Of a DNA stretch of 64,000 nt, positions 1-12,084 are shown in pieces. Source of the DNA: Gossypium raimondii (lineage: Eukaryota > Streptophyta > Magnoliopsida > Malvales > Malvaceae); NCBI RefSeq assembly GCF_025698545.1, contig NC_068567.1:55185371-55249370 (forward strand), in the 5' to 3' direction. The notes beneath the pieces are model-generated. The model was not told the origin of the DNA. It saw only the letters and a program-made list of their open reading frames with translations, and did not search any database. A program made the translations under genes and the position numbers. The first letter of the stretch is position 1; every line of letters starts with the position of its first letter.

Positions 1-380
1 ATTATTTTAGACGCGACTGAGATGATGATATATATTTAGTTCAAATTTATTCTTGTTAGTGGCTTTTTAGCCTTTTGGGGGAGAAGTGAGGAGCTAGTTC
101 AAGGGACTCTGAAATCATCCTTGTATTTTATCTGTATAACATGAAAATTTGTTAGTATAGAGTTAAGACTTTCGAAAGTTAAACGATGGCGTTAGTAAGA
201 TTGTTAACAACCAGAGGTTTGCTTAGACGTGTAAGGTTTTGTTTGTATGGTGAGCTACCTTGCTGCCACCAAAAGAATGTGAAATGACAATATTAGTATA
301 GATTATTCATTTGTTTCTTGTTCTTAATTAAATCTTATAATAGATAGGGTGAGTAATGTCTTTAGACGAATGTAAAGCAG
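1..380 (+). other. 3' part of an intron of the CCCH zinc-finger gene
   Basis: The stretch has no open frame that joins the following exon. It ends in an acceptor-like TGTAAAGCAG whose AG is at 379-380, directly before the in-frame coding exon. The upstream exon or exons and the start codon lie to the left of the window. Confidence 0.7.
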
Positions 381-692
381 AAGGTGTACGTGCAAGGAGG
401 GAAGGAGGAGGAAGAGCTGCTTGAACTGGAAGTATACAACCAAGGCATGTTAAAGACTGAGCTCTGCAACAAATGGCAAGAGACTGGTGCCTGTCCATAT
501 GGTGACCACTGCCAGTTTGCTCACAGTGTCGAAGAGCTCCGCCCTGTAATACGCCACCCTCGATACAAGACTGAGGTCTGCAGGATGGTCCTTACTGGTG
601 ATGTCTGTTCCTATGGCCATCGATGCCATTTTCGTCACGCACTTACTGAACAGGAGAAGTCCATTGGCCACCTAAAGCCCCAAACCAGGTAA
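381..692 (+). CDS. Tandem CCCH zinc-finger protein, last exon (partial)
   Basis: This is the C-terminal exon of a TTP/C3H14-C3H15-type RNA-binding protein, a family that binds AU- or U-rich 3' UTRs and controls mRNA turnover. Counting from the codon at 384, finger 1 spans residues 28-47 and finger 2 spans 66-85. Both are exact C-x8-C-x5-C-x3-H, separated by an 18-residue linker, and each is preceded by a lead-in (LKTELC, YKTEVC) typical of tandem CCCH proteins. An acidic run (KEEEE) precedes the first finger. The exon starts at 381 after an AG acceptor; the GTG at 384 is an internal Val codon, not a start. The TAA is at 690-692, shortly after the second finger as is usual in the family. A GT directly after ACCAG could be read as a donor, but the stop comes first. 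The N-terminal half is outside the window. The domain is certain; the exact orthologue is an inference. Confidence 0.93.
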   Translation, partial: KVYVQGGKEEEELLELEVYNQGMLKTELCNKWQETGACPYGDHCQFAHSVEELRPVIRHPRYKTEVCRMVLTGDVCSYGHRCHFRHALTEQEKSIGHLKPQTR

Positions 693-3600
693 ACCTATTC
701 GTTCAGGTGATTATCATAATGGTTGGTAGCTGTAGAGATGTTCATATAACTCTGAACCCCAGTTTTTTTTTTAAAAATAATGTGCTTAATCCAGTCAGTT
801 TATAGGTATGATGAGCATATATTAAATTTCGAAATTGGAATCATAAAATCAAAGAAAAAGTTACGAAATATGGAGATTAGTAGAGGCTTTGTGTTCCCCG
901 ATGGTGGGAGATACGTTGAGGTGATTAGAGATATCAGATATGCACTTTTTCTTTTTACTTCTCTTTACTATGTTTGTTTCTTCAAGTAGCATGAGTACTT
1001 GCGGTCACGGGGATGTTTGGTGCGCTTAAAGCAAGCAACAATCTGACAACAACTAAAAAAGAGAACCATTAATGGTAATTATGTTCTTAGATTCTGGCAA
1101 AGTAAGCAACTTCCGTGAAGTCAATATTGATGTCATTACCCATTTGAAACTCCTCCTGGATGAGCTTTTTGTTGCATACTTACGGAGTAATGAAAATTTT
1201 GAATTAAAAACCTCATCTTATTTTGGTAAATGCTAACTGCTAGCTATATGAAGCTAGAAATGGGTTCCTATGTTTTAACACTATACTCTAATTAACAAGG
1301 AAATATTAAAGATTTTTGGTTTTACATCTGAAAATTCTGAACATATAGCAAATTTTAAGTATATCTATGGAACAAAACTGATTACGATTGAAGAAACTGA
1401 AAGTTATGGGTTCACATTTATATGTATAATTAATGAAACTAATTAATATGGTACGAGGGAATCTAATTCTGCTCTTATAAAATTTTACAGCAGTTTTAGC
1501 TATTGGCTCCTTTTAAATCCCACAGTGAATGGGAGCAAATGTTTGCCAATATATAGAAAGGCATGAATATAAGATTACATTTGATAATAGAATTATGGAA
1601 ATATAAGATTTTATTATTTGATTGATAAGAATGTAAAATTATGTAAAAGTATAATTTATTATTTTTTTATAAAGTTTATTTTTAAATAGGTCTATTTTTA
1701 TATTTTTAATTTTAATTTTATTAAATTATGGTAATTATTATTTTATTATAATTTACATATTGATAAGTAAGATATATGATGTTGAAATAATTTTATAAGT
1801 CATAATTATAATAATTCATAAAATATAGTTGCACATTCACTATAATTTATAATTTATAAATTTTAATTATAATCATAATATAATAATTATAATTTTAAAG
1901 TTGACATCTACTATTCCAGTGTAGGAAAAAATGTATTTTAATTGAATTAAATTTTATTAGAGAAAAAATTGATTAAAATAATAAAAATAAATGGTGAATT
2001 GATTCAAAATTTAATATTTACGCATTATAAGTTTAAGATAATCTAAGGGATGAGTGTATTGAGATTGCATCAAATATTTTGATATCTTTATATTATTTGA
2101 GACCGTGAAATTACGAGATGATCGAAATATAAAGAATCCAAACAATGTAATATTATTCCACAATGTGAGATTACGTGTTGTGCTATATTTAGCCAACCAA
2201 ATACACCATTAATTCAAAATCTAATTTAGTTTTATTTAAAAAAGAGTTTAAGTATTAAAAAGCCCTTCAAAAATAATTTTAAAAAATTTCAATTGAGCCC
2301 TTGGAATATGGTTTTTTGACGACGTCCCCGTCGAACTGTTAAGTATTGATGTGGCATGGTGGTTGATGTGGAAAAATGATAATGTGGTGGCTAACGTGGC
2401 ATTTGACGTGAAAGAATGTTGACATGAAAGGCTTAATTGATCTTTCATTATTTTAAACGGACTTAATTGATTTTTAATTATTTAATCCAATAAATTATTA
2501 AAATATCATAAAATTTGGAAAACATAAAAATAATAGAAAAACTATAAATATTATTAAATATTAAAAAATATAGAATATTATTAATATGTTATGAAAATAT
2601 AATAATATATAAATTTAGAAATTATAGAAAACAATTTAAAAATATAAAAAAGTTATAGAAATATATATAAATTTATAAAAAATTATTAATAGTATTAAAA
2701 AGTTATATAGTATTAAAAAGTTATATAAATTATAAATATATATAAGAAAAATATAGAAAAATTTTGTTATTTGAAAAGCTTGGATTTGGTTTTGACGGGT
2801 GGTTGAAGAATACTAATGTGATCAGACTTGTACGGGGTGTCAAGTAAGGGGTTGATAGACAATAAATTTAGTGTTTGATGAGTAATGATTTTGATTAATG
2901 AGAGGTGGTACGGAAAAAGTTGATAATGATGGATCAAGATATAATATAAGGTACTGTGAGAGAGAAAGCAAAAACTATTAGAAATTATTAAAATATTATA
3001 AAATTATTAAATCTTATAAAAATTTTAAAATTACTACTATTATAAATTTGATTCATTTTTAGCATTTTTTTTTATCTTTTCTAGAATTCTTTTTAGAATT
3101 TTTTATAATATTAATTAAGCACTTTTAAAATAATTAAAAAAATCAATCAAACCATTGTAAAATAATTTAAAATGAATTAAACCATTGTACTTTTTCTAAA
3201 GTTGTGGAGAGTTTCACTACAACCCGTCGATGGCTGATTCTTTCTAGTTTTTTTTTTTTTTTTTTTTTGGTGGCTAAAGATTAACACCTTTCCCAGGTTC
3301 GCTCTTTTGCATCTTCTAATTTGGCAGCATGGATACGCTATTTTTTATGGAAAATATATGTGGAATAAAAGTCTCTCCAATCTAGGTATAGAATGATGCT
3401 TGGAACACAATGGATACTTCAGGGAATTTGACTTGAAATGACCCCAAATGGAATCCTCCACTCCTTGGATCAATCAAGATGCTATGGCTCACGACTGCAA
3501 TGAAAGTTGAGGGGAGTATGAGCAATGGCCACTACAATAATCATTGCAGGTTGGCAACTTTTTGGAACAAAATTGTTGAGCTGTAATGGCTGTTGCTATC

Positions 3601-5200
3601 TTGATAGTTCATTTTTCAACATCAATCCATTTAAAGCATCATATTTTGAAGATTAAGACATTTTCAACACTTATCTTTTATATCTCCTCATTATCCTGGA
3701 CTCTATTATTCTATTTTATATGTTATTTTAATTGCATTTTTATAGGGGAGATTAGTTATAATTTATCTAGTATGTTAGCCAGATGAAATTATGTCGGGGA
3801 AATTTGTACAAGTTTCAACACTTATCTGTTCATTAAAGAACTAGTAATACGAGTGTATTCTTTGTTTTTTAGCCGAAGTTTTTAAGAGAAAAACTTATAA
3901 GAAAAATATATAGAACTTTAAGTATAAATGTAAAGTTGCTAAAACGAGGTGTATTAAAACTTAAATCACTTATCGTATGAATTTGGTAGATGGATTATCT
4001 CTCTAAAAAAGACCTCAACAGGCATAAAAAAAAATGAAATTGCTTAAGCTACTTCATTTTGTTGATTTTTATTTATCATAGTTACACTCTCGATCGACGC
4101 TCACTAGCTGCGCCACTGCTTATATCATTGCTCCCTTGTTCTTGCAATGGTAGTTTGATTGGCAACAAGGTTCTCTACCATTATCAATTGTTTCCTGGGA
4201 GGAGGGGAGTTTGCTATTGTTTCTAAAGAGTCCCTTTCGTCTTTTAATGAGAATTTTTGGGTGTCTCTTTCGTATGTTCTGCGAGCTTGTAAATGGACAG
4301 TCGACTGGGTTGCAAGAAAAACAAAGATGGGATTATGGCCATGTGATTGGTATTCCCTTGATGTAATGTTTCTGTTCTTTCGATGAAATGATGAACCTCT
4401 AACCCCAAAACAAAAATAATTCATTAATGTTAATGTAAAAAAGTAATTCAAAAATCAAAATTAATGTTAATATAAATAGGAATAAATATCAAAATTATGA
4501 TCGTAATTTAATACATGGGCTTTGATTCAATTGTACATGTTTACATCAATTTTTATGTATGTAATATGTCAATACAAAATGGTATTATATCAATAAAATG
4601 TTAGTAGTTTATGAAAATTAAATCAAATTAAAATATCATTTCAAAATTACACAAAATTAAATTTCATATATAACAATACACCCATAAGTAGTTTTGAGAT
4701 TTATCCCTAACAAATACTAAAAATTTTAAATTTTAAAACATCCGTAACTTAAAAATATTTAAAGTGGTTAGTAAGTCGTGATTGTAATTTTAGTCAAAAT
4801 ACTTAAAAGCGAAACTCAACAAAATCATTGTCCGCTCATTGACAAAATTAGTGAAAAATGCCGCTTTTTAACAACCTAGTGATTTAAGTACTTTTTTTTA
4901 CATTATTTAGGGGAATAGATTGATTTTGGAAGTAAAAAGCTAACTTGGCAAAAAGTGTGTCCCAACAAATCTTTTATACTAGACGTGTTTTTAACAATTT
5001 AACTTTTTTAGTTTGTTGGTTAAATGCTTGCATTTTTACTCTTGAGTTTTAAATTTGAATGTTTTTTTTAAATAAATGATTCAAGCTCTTTTAAAAAAAT
5101 TTAATTAATGTTTTTAATTTATAAGTATACTATTTTGAAGTTTTTAATTAAAAACATGTTTTTAAGTTTTATTTTTAAGCTTTTTAATTAAAAACTTCTT
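693..5200. other. Intergenic AT-rich region, no gene recognised
   Basis: The first few hundred bases are probably the 3' UTR and downstream region of the CCCH gene. From about 1600 the sequence is extremely AT-rich with many short stops. A T21 run lies at 3248-3268. Open frames of 60-108 codons occur (for example 3586-3786 and 4125-4451), but they have simple composition, no domain and no splice partners. Near 2250-2450 there is a GC-richer patch with repeated GTGG and ACGTGG words that looks like a transposon terminus; its second end was not found. Confidence 0.5.
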
Positions 5201-5334
5201 TATTTAGGTAGACAAAATAATAAATATGTAGTTATAATATGATGAAAATAAATTATATATATCATTAAAGATATCTTATTTTTAAAACATCAACTAATTT
5301 TTAATATATTTTTATATATAATTTTATATGTTAA

Positions 5335-5990
5335 ATATTTATTTTTTCACGTACATTGTGGGCATGGTAAGCTCCAATATTATAAATGTAATTATTTCAA
5401 ATGTAATTATTTTTCACCTATTAATTATTTTAGTAAATATAATTTTATATGTGGAATATTTATTTTTTCATACATATCATGGGTGTGACAAATTTTAGTA
5501 TTATATATTTTTGTATGTGTATTTTAACAATTATTTGAAATATTTTACATATAAAAATAATGATATTTGAAATAATTACTTTTTTAATATTAGAATTTAC
5601 CATACCCACAATGTAGGTGAAAATATATTGATATTTGTAATAATTATTTAATTTTATAATATTAGAATCTATCATACCCACAATAAAAGTGGAACAAAAA
5701 TAAATATTTCACATATAAAAATTATATTATATTTGAAATGATTAATTAATTTTTATATTAGAATTTATCATATCCATAATGTACATGAAAAAAATATTTG
5801 ACATATAAAATTATATATCAAAAAATTAATTTATGTTTTAAAAATAAAATATAATTAACAAAATGATATATATATATTCATTATATTCATAATGCAAGTG
5901 AAAAAATATTGATATTTGACATAAAAAATTATGAAAAAATTATTTGACGTCTTTAATAAATAAAATATATTTAACATAATAATATATATA
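5335..5990. repeat. Degenerate AT-rich repeat with direct and inverted copies
   Basis: A word close to ATCATACCCACAATGTA recurs near 5600, 5670, 5765 and 5880. Its reverse complement (ACATTGTGGGCATGGTAAG and a close relative) occurs near 5352 and 5478. Copies are separated by about 100-120 bases of AT-rich sequence sharing a TATTTGACATATAAAATTATAT-like core. It is an old foldback or tandem repeat, probably a miniature transposon; ends and target duplication were not resolved. Confidence 0.45.
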
Positions 5991-6161
5991 CTTATTTTCA
6001 TTATATAATTACGTATTTATTAATTAGAATAGACTAAAAAACTTAAAAACATGTTTCTATATACGCGTAGTTTTATTTTTGGAGGGTTCAGTCCACATAC
6101 ATGAGAACTAGGGCTTTCGTCAGCGTACAAAGGAAAAGCATAGGCGATTGGTATGAGCACC

Positions 6162-6172
6162 TATTTATAAGG
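6162..6172 (+). promoter_or_regulatory. Probable TATA box of the MIR482-type locus
   Basis: TATTTATAAGG lies about 90 bases before the hairpin in a GC-richer promoter-like stretch (6060-6200). This puts a likely Pol II start near 6195-6200. The position fits a plant MIR promoter; no transcript evidence is available. Confidence 0.5.
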
Positions 6173-6253
6173 GAGCTTAAAATGCCTAAGAGGCTCCCTG
6201 AAGAAAGGGCAAACAAAGGCTTAGGCCGGTGAAGATGGAAACGGAGAGAGAGT

Positions 6254-6306
6254 TACTGGAAATTTTTGGAAGTGGGGTGCGAGGAAAGATCATTTCTCTT
6301 CTCTCT

Positions 6307-6338
<32 letters not shown>

Positions 6339-6394
6339 TACAAAGAGATCAAACCAGATCTTTCCTATGCCCCCCATTCCACTGATTTCTAGTT
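6254..6394 (+). ncRNA. MIR482: miR482/2118-family precursor hairpin (locus A)
   Basis: The arm at 6268-6289 and the arm at 6359-6380 form a 22-nt duplex. The 3' arm starts TCTTTCCTATG and ends CCCCATTCC, the pattern of miR482 (UCUU.CC..., ending CCCAU.CC). The 5' arm starts GGAAGTGGGG and ends GAGGAAAGA. The stem continues outward for about 13 bp (ACTGGAAATTT against ATTTCTAGT) with few mismatches, and inward through TCTCTT/AAGAG. The predicted 22-nt mature strand is complementary to DNA coding the P-loop Gly-Met-Gly-Gly-x-Gly-Lys of NBS-LRR genes, the known target of this family, where 22-nt miRNAs trigger phased siRNAs. The loop contains an AC microsatellite. The exact mature register and expression are inferred. 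Confidence 0.86.
6316..6338. repeat. (AC)n microsatellite in the MIR482 loop
   Basis: About eleven and a half AC units follow a short TATATA run, wholly within the terminal loop region of the precursor hairpin at 6254-6394. Confidence 0.95.
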
Positions 6395-8307
6395 CTTCTT
6401 CTCCATTTTCTTTCTTCTTTCTTTCATTTCATGCCTGCACCTTCGCTTGGTAAGTTCAATCGGTAAATCTTATCTATTCTTCTCGTTCTTCGTTTCTATA
6501 TTTAAACAGATCTGTTTGTTGATCTTTCAGCACACACTTCTTATATTTTGTTTTTTTTGTTCTTTCTCTGATCTTTACTGTAAATATAAGTAATCTTCCA
6601 TGGATTTCCTGTGAGTCCAGTTGAGAAATCGTTATTGTGACTCGGAGATGATATGCAGATGTATTTGACCCTTGATTTCAGATTCACTCTCCCCTTTTGA
6701 AGATCGGTTAATTTATAATTTTTGTTAGAAGACGAAATTTTGTCAAGATCCTTGAGTATGGTTTAAGAATCTTTTTTATATCTGAAATTTTAAGCTAACT
6801 ATAGTAGCAATTTTTTTCTGGGAACGGTGGAAGCTTTGGATCTGTCGTTGCTTCAAAGTATTCCTTTGTTTCACTGTTTGACAGAGTGTGCTCTTATATA
6901 ACTATACCACAAGCTATAATCAAAATAAACAGCTTTCCCTTGTCCCCAAACGAGAAATGGCAGGAGTTGCAACCATAGTTCTTGATAACGAAAGTTACTA
7001 GTAAGAGTTGAATCTATTGTAGTGGCTGAAGCCTTAGCCAAGGATTTTTTGTTCTGGGCGACCTCTGCTAAAAGGGGTATCTTTTGTTTTGTGTTGATGC
7101 TTCTTTTGTCCACTGATCAAACGAGTGTTCCCGTTGATTGGGTCACTGGATGCACTAGGATAAGATGGATGATGGTTACTTCTAAATCAATGGATTTTTT
7201 AAAAAAAAAATTGATCGGGAAAAACGATGTTTCTAGTAATGTAAAGAAACTACTATGGTTTCACTACTTTTCAATTTAGGGCTACTTGAGATTGCCGATG
7301 GGGTTGAGAATGCTTATTACCGATGGGTTCAAACTACTTTTCGTTTGATAAACTTATTTTAAAAAGTGCAATGAGAAAGCTGTCAAAAATTATAGTGTAA
7401 AGTTAAAATGTTAGATTTTAAATATGATATTAAAAATAAATTTAGATAATAATTAAGTATTCTAATATAATTATATATAAAATATATATTTTAAATGCTT
7501 TTAATCATTAATAAATTACTTGTAAGTTAAATATAATAATAATTTAATATAATTATACATGAGATATAATTTAATCTAAAATTTTAAATATAATTTATAT
7601 AGTTAATACAAATAAAGATATTTTGATAATTTGTACCTTCAAACTCAAAATCTAAGAATATTTACTGACGTTTGTTCACTTGGAATTGCATAGAGTTGTA
7701 ATGAAATAGAATTATAATAGAATAGAATTGTAATTAGTAATTCAATTGTTTGGTTGAATGGAATGAAATAGAACGTAATAATATTCTTGTATTTGGTTGA
7801 ATGAAATAGATGTTGTAATAGCATAAATAAATAAAAATTAAAATGATTAGAGTACCTTTAATAGAATATTTTTAAGTAAATGATTATTATTATTGTTATT
7901 AAATTTTAATAGGATTATTATTAAATATAATTTAATAACATTTTAATATGATTATTTTAAATTATATTAAAATATTTTTAGTTTTATATTAAATTATATT
8001 AAAATATTCCAAATATTTTTTATATTTTATAATTTTATAATTTTTGGTCCAAGTTTTAAAGGACTAATCCGAAATTAATTTTGTTTTGTTATTCAATATT
8101 GTATGGAATAGTCATTCTTTGATTATTACGGAATACAAGTAATAAGAAAGTAATTGTCATTCTATTAAACAAGTATTATGTTCAACTAAACAAAAGAATA
8201 GTTTACTATTTAACGAATAAGGGGAATGTTATTACATTCCTCCAAACTAAACACAATGTTAAATCCTAACTTTTGCGTTTTTAAAATGTTTTTTTAAAGT
8301 ACTTTTA
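6395..8307. other. Downstream of MIR482 locus; intergenic, no gene recognised
   Basis: The first part (6395-6800) could be the rest of the primary transcript; a donor-like GGTAAGTTC occurs at about 6449. The frames at 6871-7279 have no domain. From about 7650 to 8270 there are repeated words built on GTTTGGTTGAATGGAATG and TTATTACATTCC, typical of a decayed miniature transposon. Confidence 0.45.
7751..7813 (+). repeat. Dispersed repeat, copy also at 16287-16350
   Basis: Both copies begin TGGTTGAATGGAATGAAATA, run through a TATTCTTGTATTTGGTTGAA core and end in GAAATAGATGT. They are nearly identical over about 63 bases. The two copies lie on either side of MULE-1 in the same orientation and are probably pieces of one miniature-transposon family. 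Confidence 0.7.
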
Positions 8308-8423
8308 GGGCATTTTACCAAAAAAAACCTTTTTTTTTCAAAAATTACTGAAATGAGCCCATTATTTAATTATATACCAGAATAGTCCATTTTTCGGGAA
8401 ATTGCGTCCACGTCAGCGCGATG
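8308..8423 (+). repeat. MULE-1 left terminal inverted repeat
   Basis: It pairs with 15651-15764. Shared blocks, in order, are CATTTTACC-like, AAAATTACT.AAATG.GC, ATTATTTAATTAT, CCATTTTT, GCGTCCACGT and AGCGCGATG. Small indels and point differences show that the repeat is old. Confidence 0.88.
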
Positions 8424-8620
8424 TCAGAGTACGCGTCAGGAAATCGTGGCCACGAGGGCGCGATTTGTTGCCATGTCAGTAACTCGCGCTGACGCGGCCG
8501 CGATTTCTTGATGCCACGTAGCGCGTTCCAGGGGACGCGATTTTGCCATTTTTCCCACGTTAGGTTTTTTCGGCTTTTAGGGCTTAGGGTTCAGGCTTTT
8601 TAGGGTTTTTAGGTCCGGGA

Positions 8621-8849
8621 AGAAATAATTTTGAGTTGACGTTTCTGATCAAATAGTATAAAATCGCTTTTAGCAAGATGCTATTTGAGAAGAATTTGTG
8701 AAATCGAGCCTTCGTGGACGCGCTTTTGCTACAGTAGGTCATGGATGAAATAATTTTTTTGACGTTTCTGAGTAAATAGTATAAAATCGCTTCTAGCAGG
8801 ATGCTATTTGAGAATAATTTGTAAAATCGCTACCGTGGACGCTTTTGCT
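8621..8849 (+). repeat. Tandem duplication of about 105-110 bp in the transposase 5' region
   Basis: Copy 1 is 8621-8730 and copy 2 is 8747-8849. Both contain GACGTTTCTGA, AAATAGTATAAAATCGCTT, GATGCTATTTGAGAA and CGTGGACGC...TTTTGCT. The pair lies just upstream of the transposase start, so it may be promoter or binding-site sequence. Confidence 0.85.
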
Positions 8850-8898
8850 CTGATAGCATGTTTGGTGAGGCTATAAATTAGGCGAAAATGTTCTCGAA

Positions 8899-11827
8899 AT
8901 GCATAAGTCACAGCAGAAACAATTTAGAGAGGCTAAGAAGGTTAGAGTTTCAAATATGAGTGAACGTATTAGTGCTGTTATTTACTACGATGGTGAGGTT
9001 TGCCACATCGAGAACGGTGTTGTTTTTTTGTCGGAGAATACGTTGCGACTGGTTTTTAGCAAGAATATAGATTTGACAGAACTTCGTAAAAGAATTAGGC
9101 GTAAAATTTTCGGAACGACGCCAATGAAAGTTCTGTCTATCACGTATCGATTTTGTTCTGCTGTTGATCCGGTGACATATGACTCGTTCGACATAAAAGG
9201 TGCTCGTAGCTTGGAGGCAATGGTACAGACTCATCTTGCTAGTGGAGCACCTTATATTGAGTTATATGTACAATTTACATCGCCAACTAATGTACTTACG
9301 ACCGGTGTTCGAGATGTATACACGACCCCTGGCCGACACTCGGTTAGCGGGTTACAAAATACGGAACAGCCCATGTTCGGTAGCGGTGTCGAATGCACAT
9401 CCCCCGCAAGGCACTCTTTCGGTGGATGGGACATATACGTTGGTGGCTCGACGTTTGATGCTGGAAATACATACTGGGGAACGACATCAAGTTCTAGTGG
9501 GTGGCAATCTACGTCCAATTGGGGACGTTATCAAATGCCAGAAGAAGGGATGACGTACTCCCTACGACGTCAATCGGTGAGGGGACCTCGTACGCTGCAG
9601 ATGATTGTGGGTTAGAAGATGACTCCGATGTGGATCCACCTCGAAAGCTCGGGCCGGATGGTGCAGAAGTTGGCTTATTTTCGAACCGGGCCTATTCCAA
9701 TGAACTCAAGATCTTGGAAGGAGTTCGGATGAAGAAAAAATCCACGATTGAGCATACTCACCTCCAATTTCACATGCATAATGTCGATCTGTCTACAGAT
9801 GATGCGTTAGAGTTTCTAGATCTACCACACCGGTTGCTTGATCGTACAAATTCTGGGGTAGATTCCGGTGAATTTGAAGTTGGTAATCAGTTTACCAACA
9901 ATGATAGTTTTATTGGTGCTTTGAAACAACATAGCATCAAAAACGGCGTTAACTACGACGTCGTTAAATCCAAATCTGATAAGTTTGAGGCGAAGTGTGC
10001 GGTCCAAGACGGCACATGTTCATGGAAAATCTACGCCTCGTTAAGGAAAAGGACAGGGTTGTGGGAGATTAAAAAGTACAAAGGTCCACATACACGTGCT
10101 GCAGGTATAGTATTGACGGTTTCTGAACAATACTTTTATTATGCAATGTTGTATTATTTAATGTACTCGGTTTATAGGTGTTTCACAAGATCATCCCAAG
10201 ATGGATTCAGCTATGTTAGCTAGCTTGATACTGCCCACGATAAAAGCAGATCCCAGGACTTCAGTGTCGGTGTTAATTACCAATATCCGTAGCCAAATAG
10301 GGTACACGCCCTCTTACCGCAAGGCTTGGATAGCTAAGCAAAAAGCGTTGGAGAAGATGCATAGTGGGTGGGACGCCTCATATAATGAAATATGGCAATG
10401 GTGTCCGGTGCTAGAGAGATACATCCCAGGTTCTATCACAGACCTTGAAACGGAACATGCGTACTACAACGGCCGATTGCTACGTGGATGCCAAGTGTTC
10501 AAACGTCTGTTTTGTACCTTTAAGCAATATCAATATGCATTTCCATATAGCAAGTCGTTGGTACAAATTGACGGTACCTTTATGTTCGGGAGGTATACTC
10601 ATCAGCTATTGCTTGCAGTGGCACAGGATGGCGGTGGGAGAATTCTTCCAATTGCATTTGCAATAACACCGGGGGAGTCGTCTGATGACTGAGATTTCTT
10701 TCTCTCTAGGTTAAGGAGGCAAGTGTGCACCCAACCTGATATCTGTGTTATTTCAGATCGGGGCACTAGTATACTAGCTACATTTGATCGATAGGGAAGC
10801 TTATGGCAGCGCACACACCATAGATATTGCCTAAGACACGTTGCTTCGAATTACTACAGGCAATATCCATCTAAGAGCGAACGACGACAAGTGACCAACA
10901 TGGGTATTTAGTCTATATCTGTGTTATTTCGTTTGTCAATTTGAATTAGTTTTATTGGTAGAAATGGTATAAATTATTCGTTATGATCTTATATTGGCAG
11001 GGTATGAAATAAATAAAGATCGTTTTCACGAGATGTTGACAATTTTACGTTCAATTAACGTAGAAGGGGCAGACTACCTTTGTAACATACGTTTCGAACA
11101 GTGGGCACAAGCATACGACGGCGGCCTACGATATGGCCATATGACGTCGAACCTGGCTGAATGCATAAATTCTATTCTTAAAGGAACGCGCCATCTACCG
11201 ATAACATCGGTTGTGCGAGAGACATATTTTCGTTTGGCGGCACTATTTCCAAAGCGAGTAGCAAGTTATGCAGGCCAGATGCAGGGAGGCCATGTATGGT
11301 GCAGTAAGGTAGTTCAAGAAATTAACAAGGCCAAAGCGAGGGCAAACACCATGTACACAGTGTGTCACGATCGAGACAATTTATGGTTTCACGTGACAGA
11401 GTTTGACAGACCGCACCAAGGTGTTGTTGGCGGGCAATATCGTGTACACTTGCGAAATAGGACTTGTGACTGTGGGATGTTTGATGCACTTCGTTATCCA
11501 TGCGCTCATGTTATTGCAGCTTGTCAGGATCTCCGTCTGGATCCGATGAGTTATGTGGATGAAGTGTACAAATTAGAAAACATGTACAACGTCAGAAGAC
11601 ATGTTTTCCCACCGGTCCCAAATGAACGTAAGTGGCCGCCCGTATCTCTTGCTCCTTTTAAGCTGTTACCGGAGAGAGAATTACGTCGCAAATCAAAGGG
11701 TCGACCTTGCTCGACTAGAATACGTAACAATATGGATATCCGAGAAACAGCCAGTCAAACGAAGTTGTGCGGATGGTGTAGGAATCTAGGCCATATAAGT
11801 CGATCATGCCCTAATTGCAATAATTGA
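8899..11827 (+). pseudogene. MuDR-type MULE transposase, decayed, three exons
   Basis: Coding exons are 8899-10104 (an internal ATG at 8956 may be the true start), 10178-10903 and 11001-11827, separated by GT-AG introns of 73 and 97 nt; restored phases add up. In order the product has an N-terminal region, the MuDR DNA-binding domain (around 9870-10085, with a CAVQDGTC motif and HT end), the MULE catalytic domain (first Asp in QIDGTF near 10570, second in VISDRG near 10757), a SWIM zinc finger CDCGMFDALRYPCAHV near 11465-11515, and a C-terminal zinc knuckle CGWC...GHISRSC. Lesions are a one-base loss near 9540 that shifts the frame, TGA at 10690-10692 where Trp is expected, and TAG at 10792-10794. 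Intact length would be about 900 residues. It would have acted in the nucleus to excise and insert the element. Confidence 0.93.
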
Positions 11828-11870
11828 ATGTAATTGTAAAAAAATTAAATTTGTGAAATTATTAATTGAT

Positions 11871-12084
11871 AAATTGTATTAATGGTTAGTAAAAATTTCA
11901 ATTTATATAAAATTATTATTTGTTAGTACTAGTGAAAACATTTTTCCAAATCTAACATTATGTGAATGTAAAATTATTATCCAATAAATTGTATTAATTG
12001 TTAGTAAAATTATCAAATTATATAAAATTATTAATTGTTAGTACCAGGAAAAACATTTTTCCAAATCTAACATTATGTGAATGT
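11871..12084 (+). repeat. Direct duplication of 99 bp after the transposase stop
   Basis: Copies at 11871-11969 and 11986-12084 both start AAATTGTATTAAT and end TCTAACATTATGTGAATGT. They lie in the 3' region of the transposase gene and lead into the minisatellite. Confidence 0.88.

Noticed and set aside
4125..4451. 108-codon minus-strand frame overlapping a 75-codon plus frame
   Set aside because: Neither has a recognisable domain or plausible gene context; both are likely chance.
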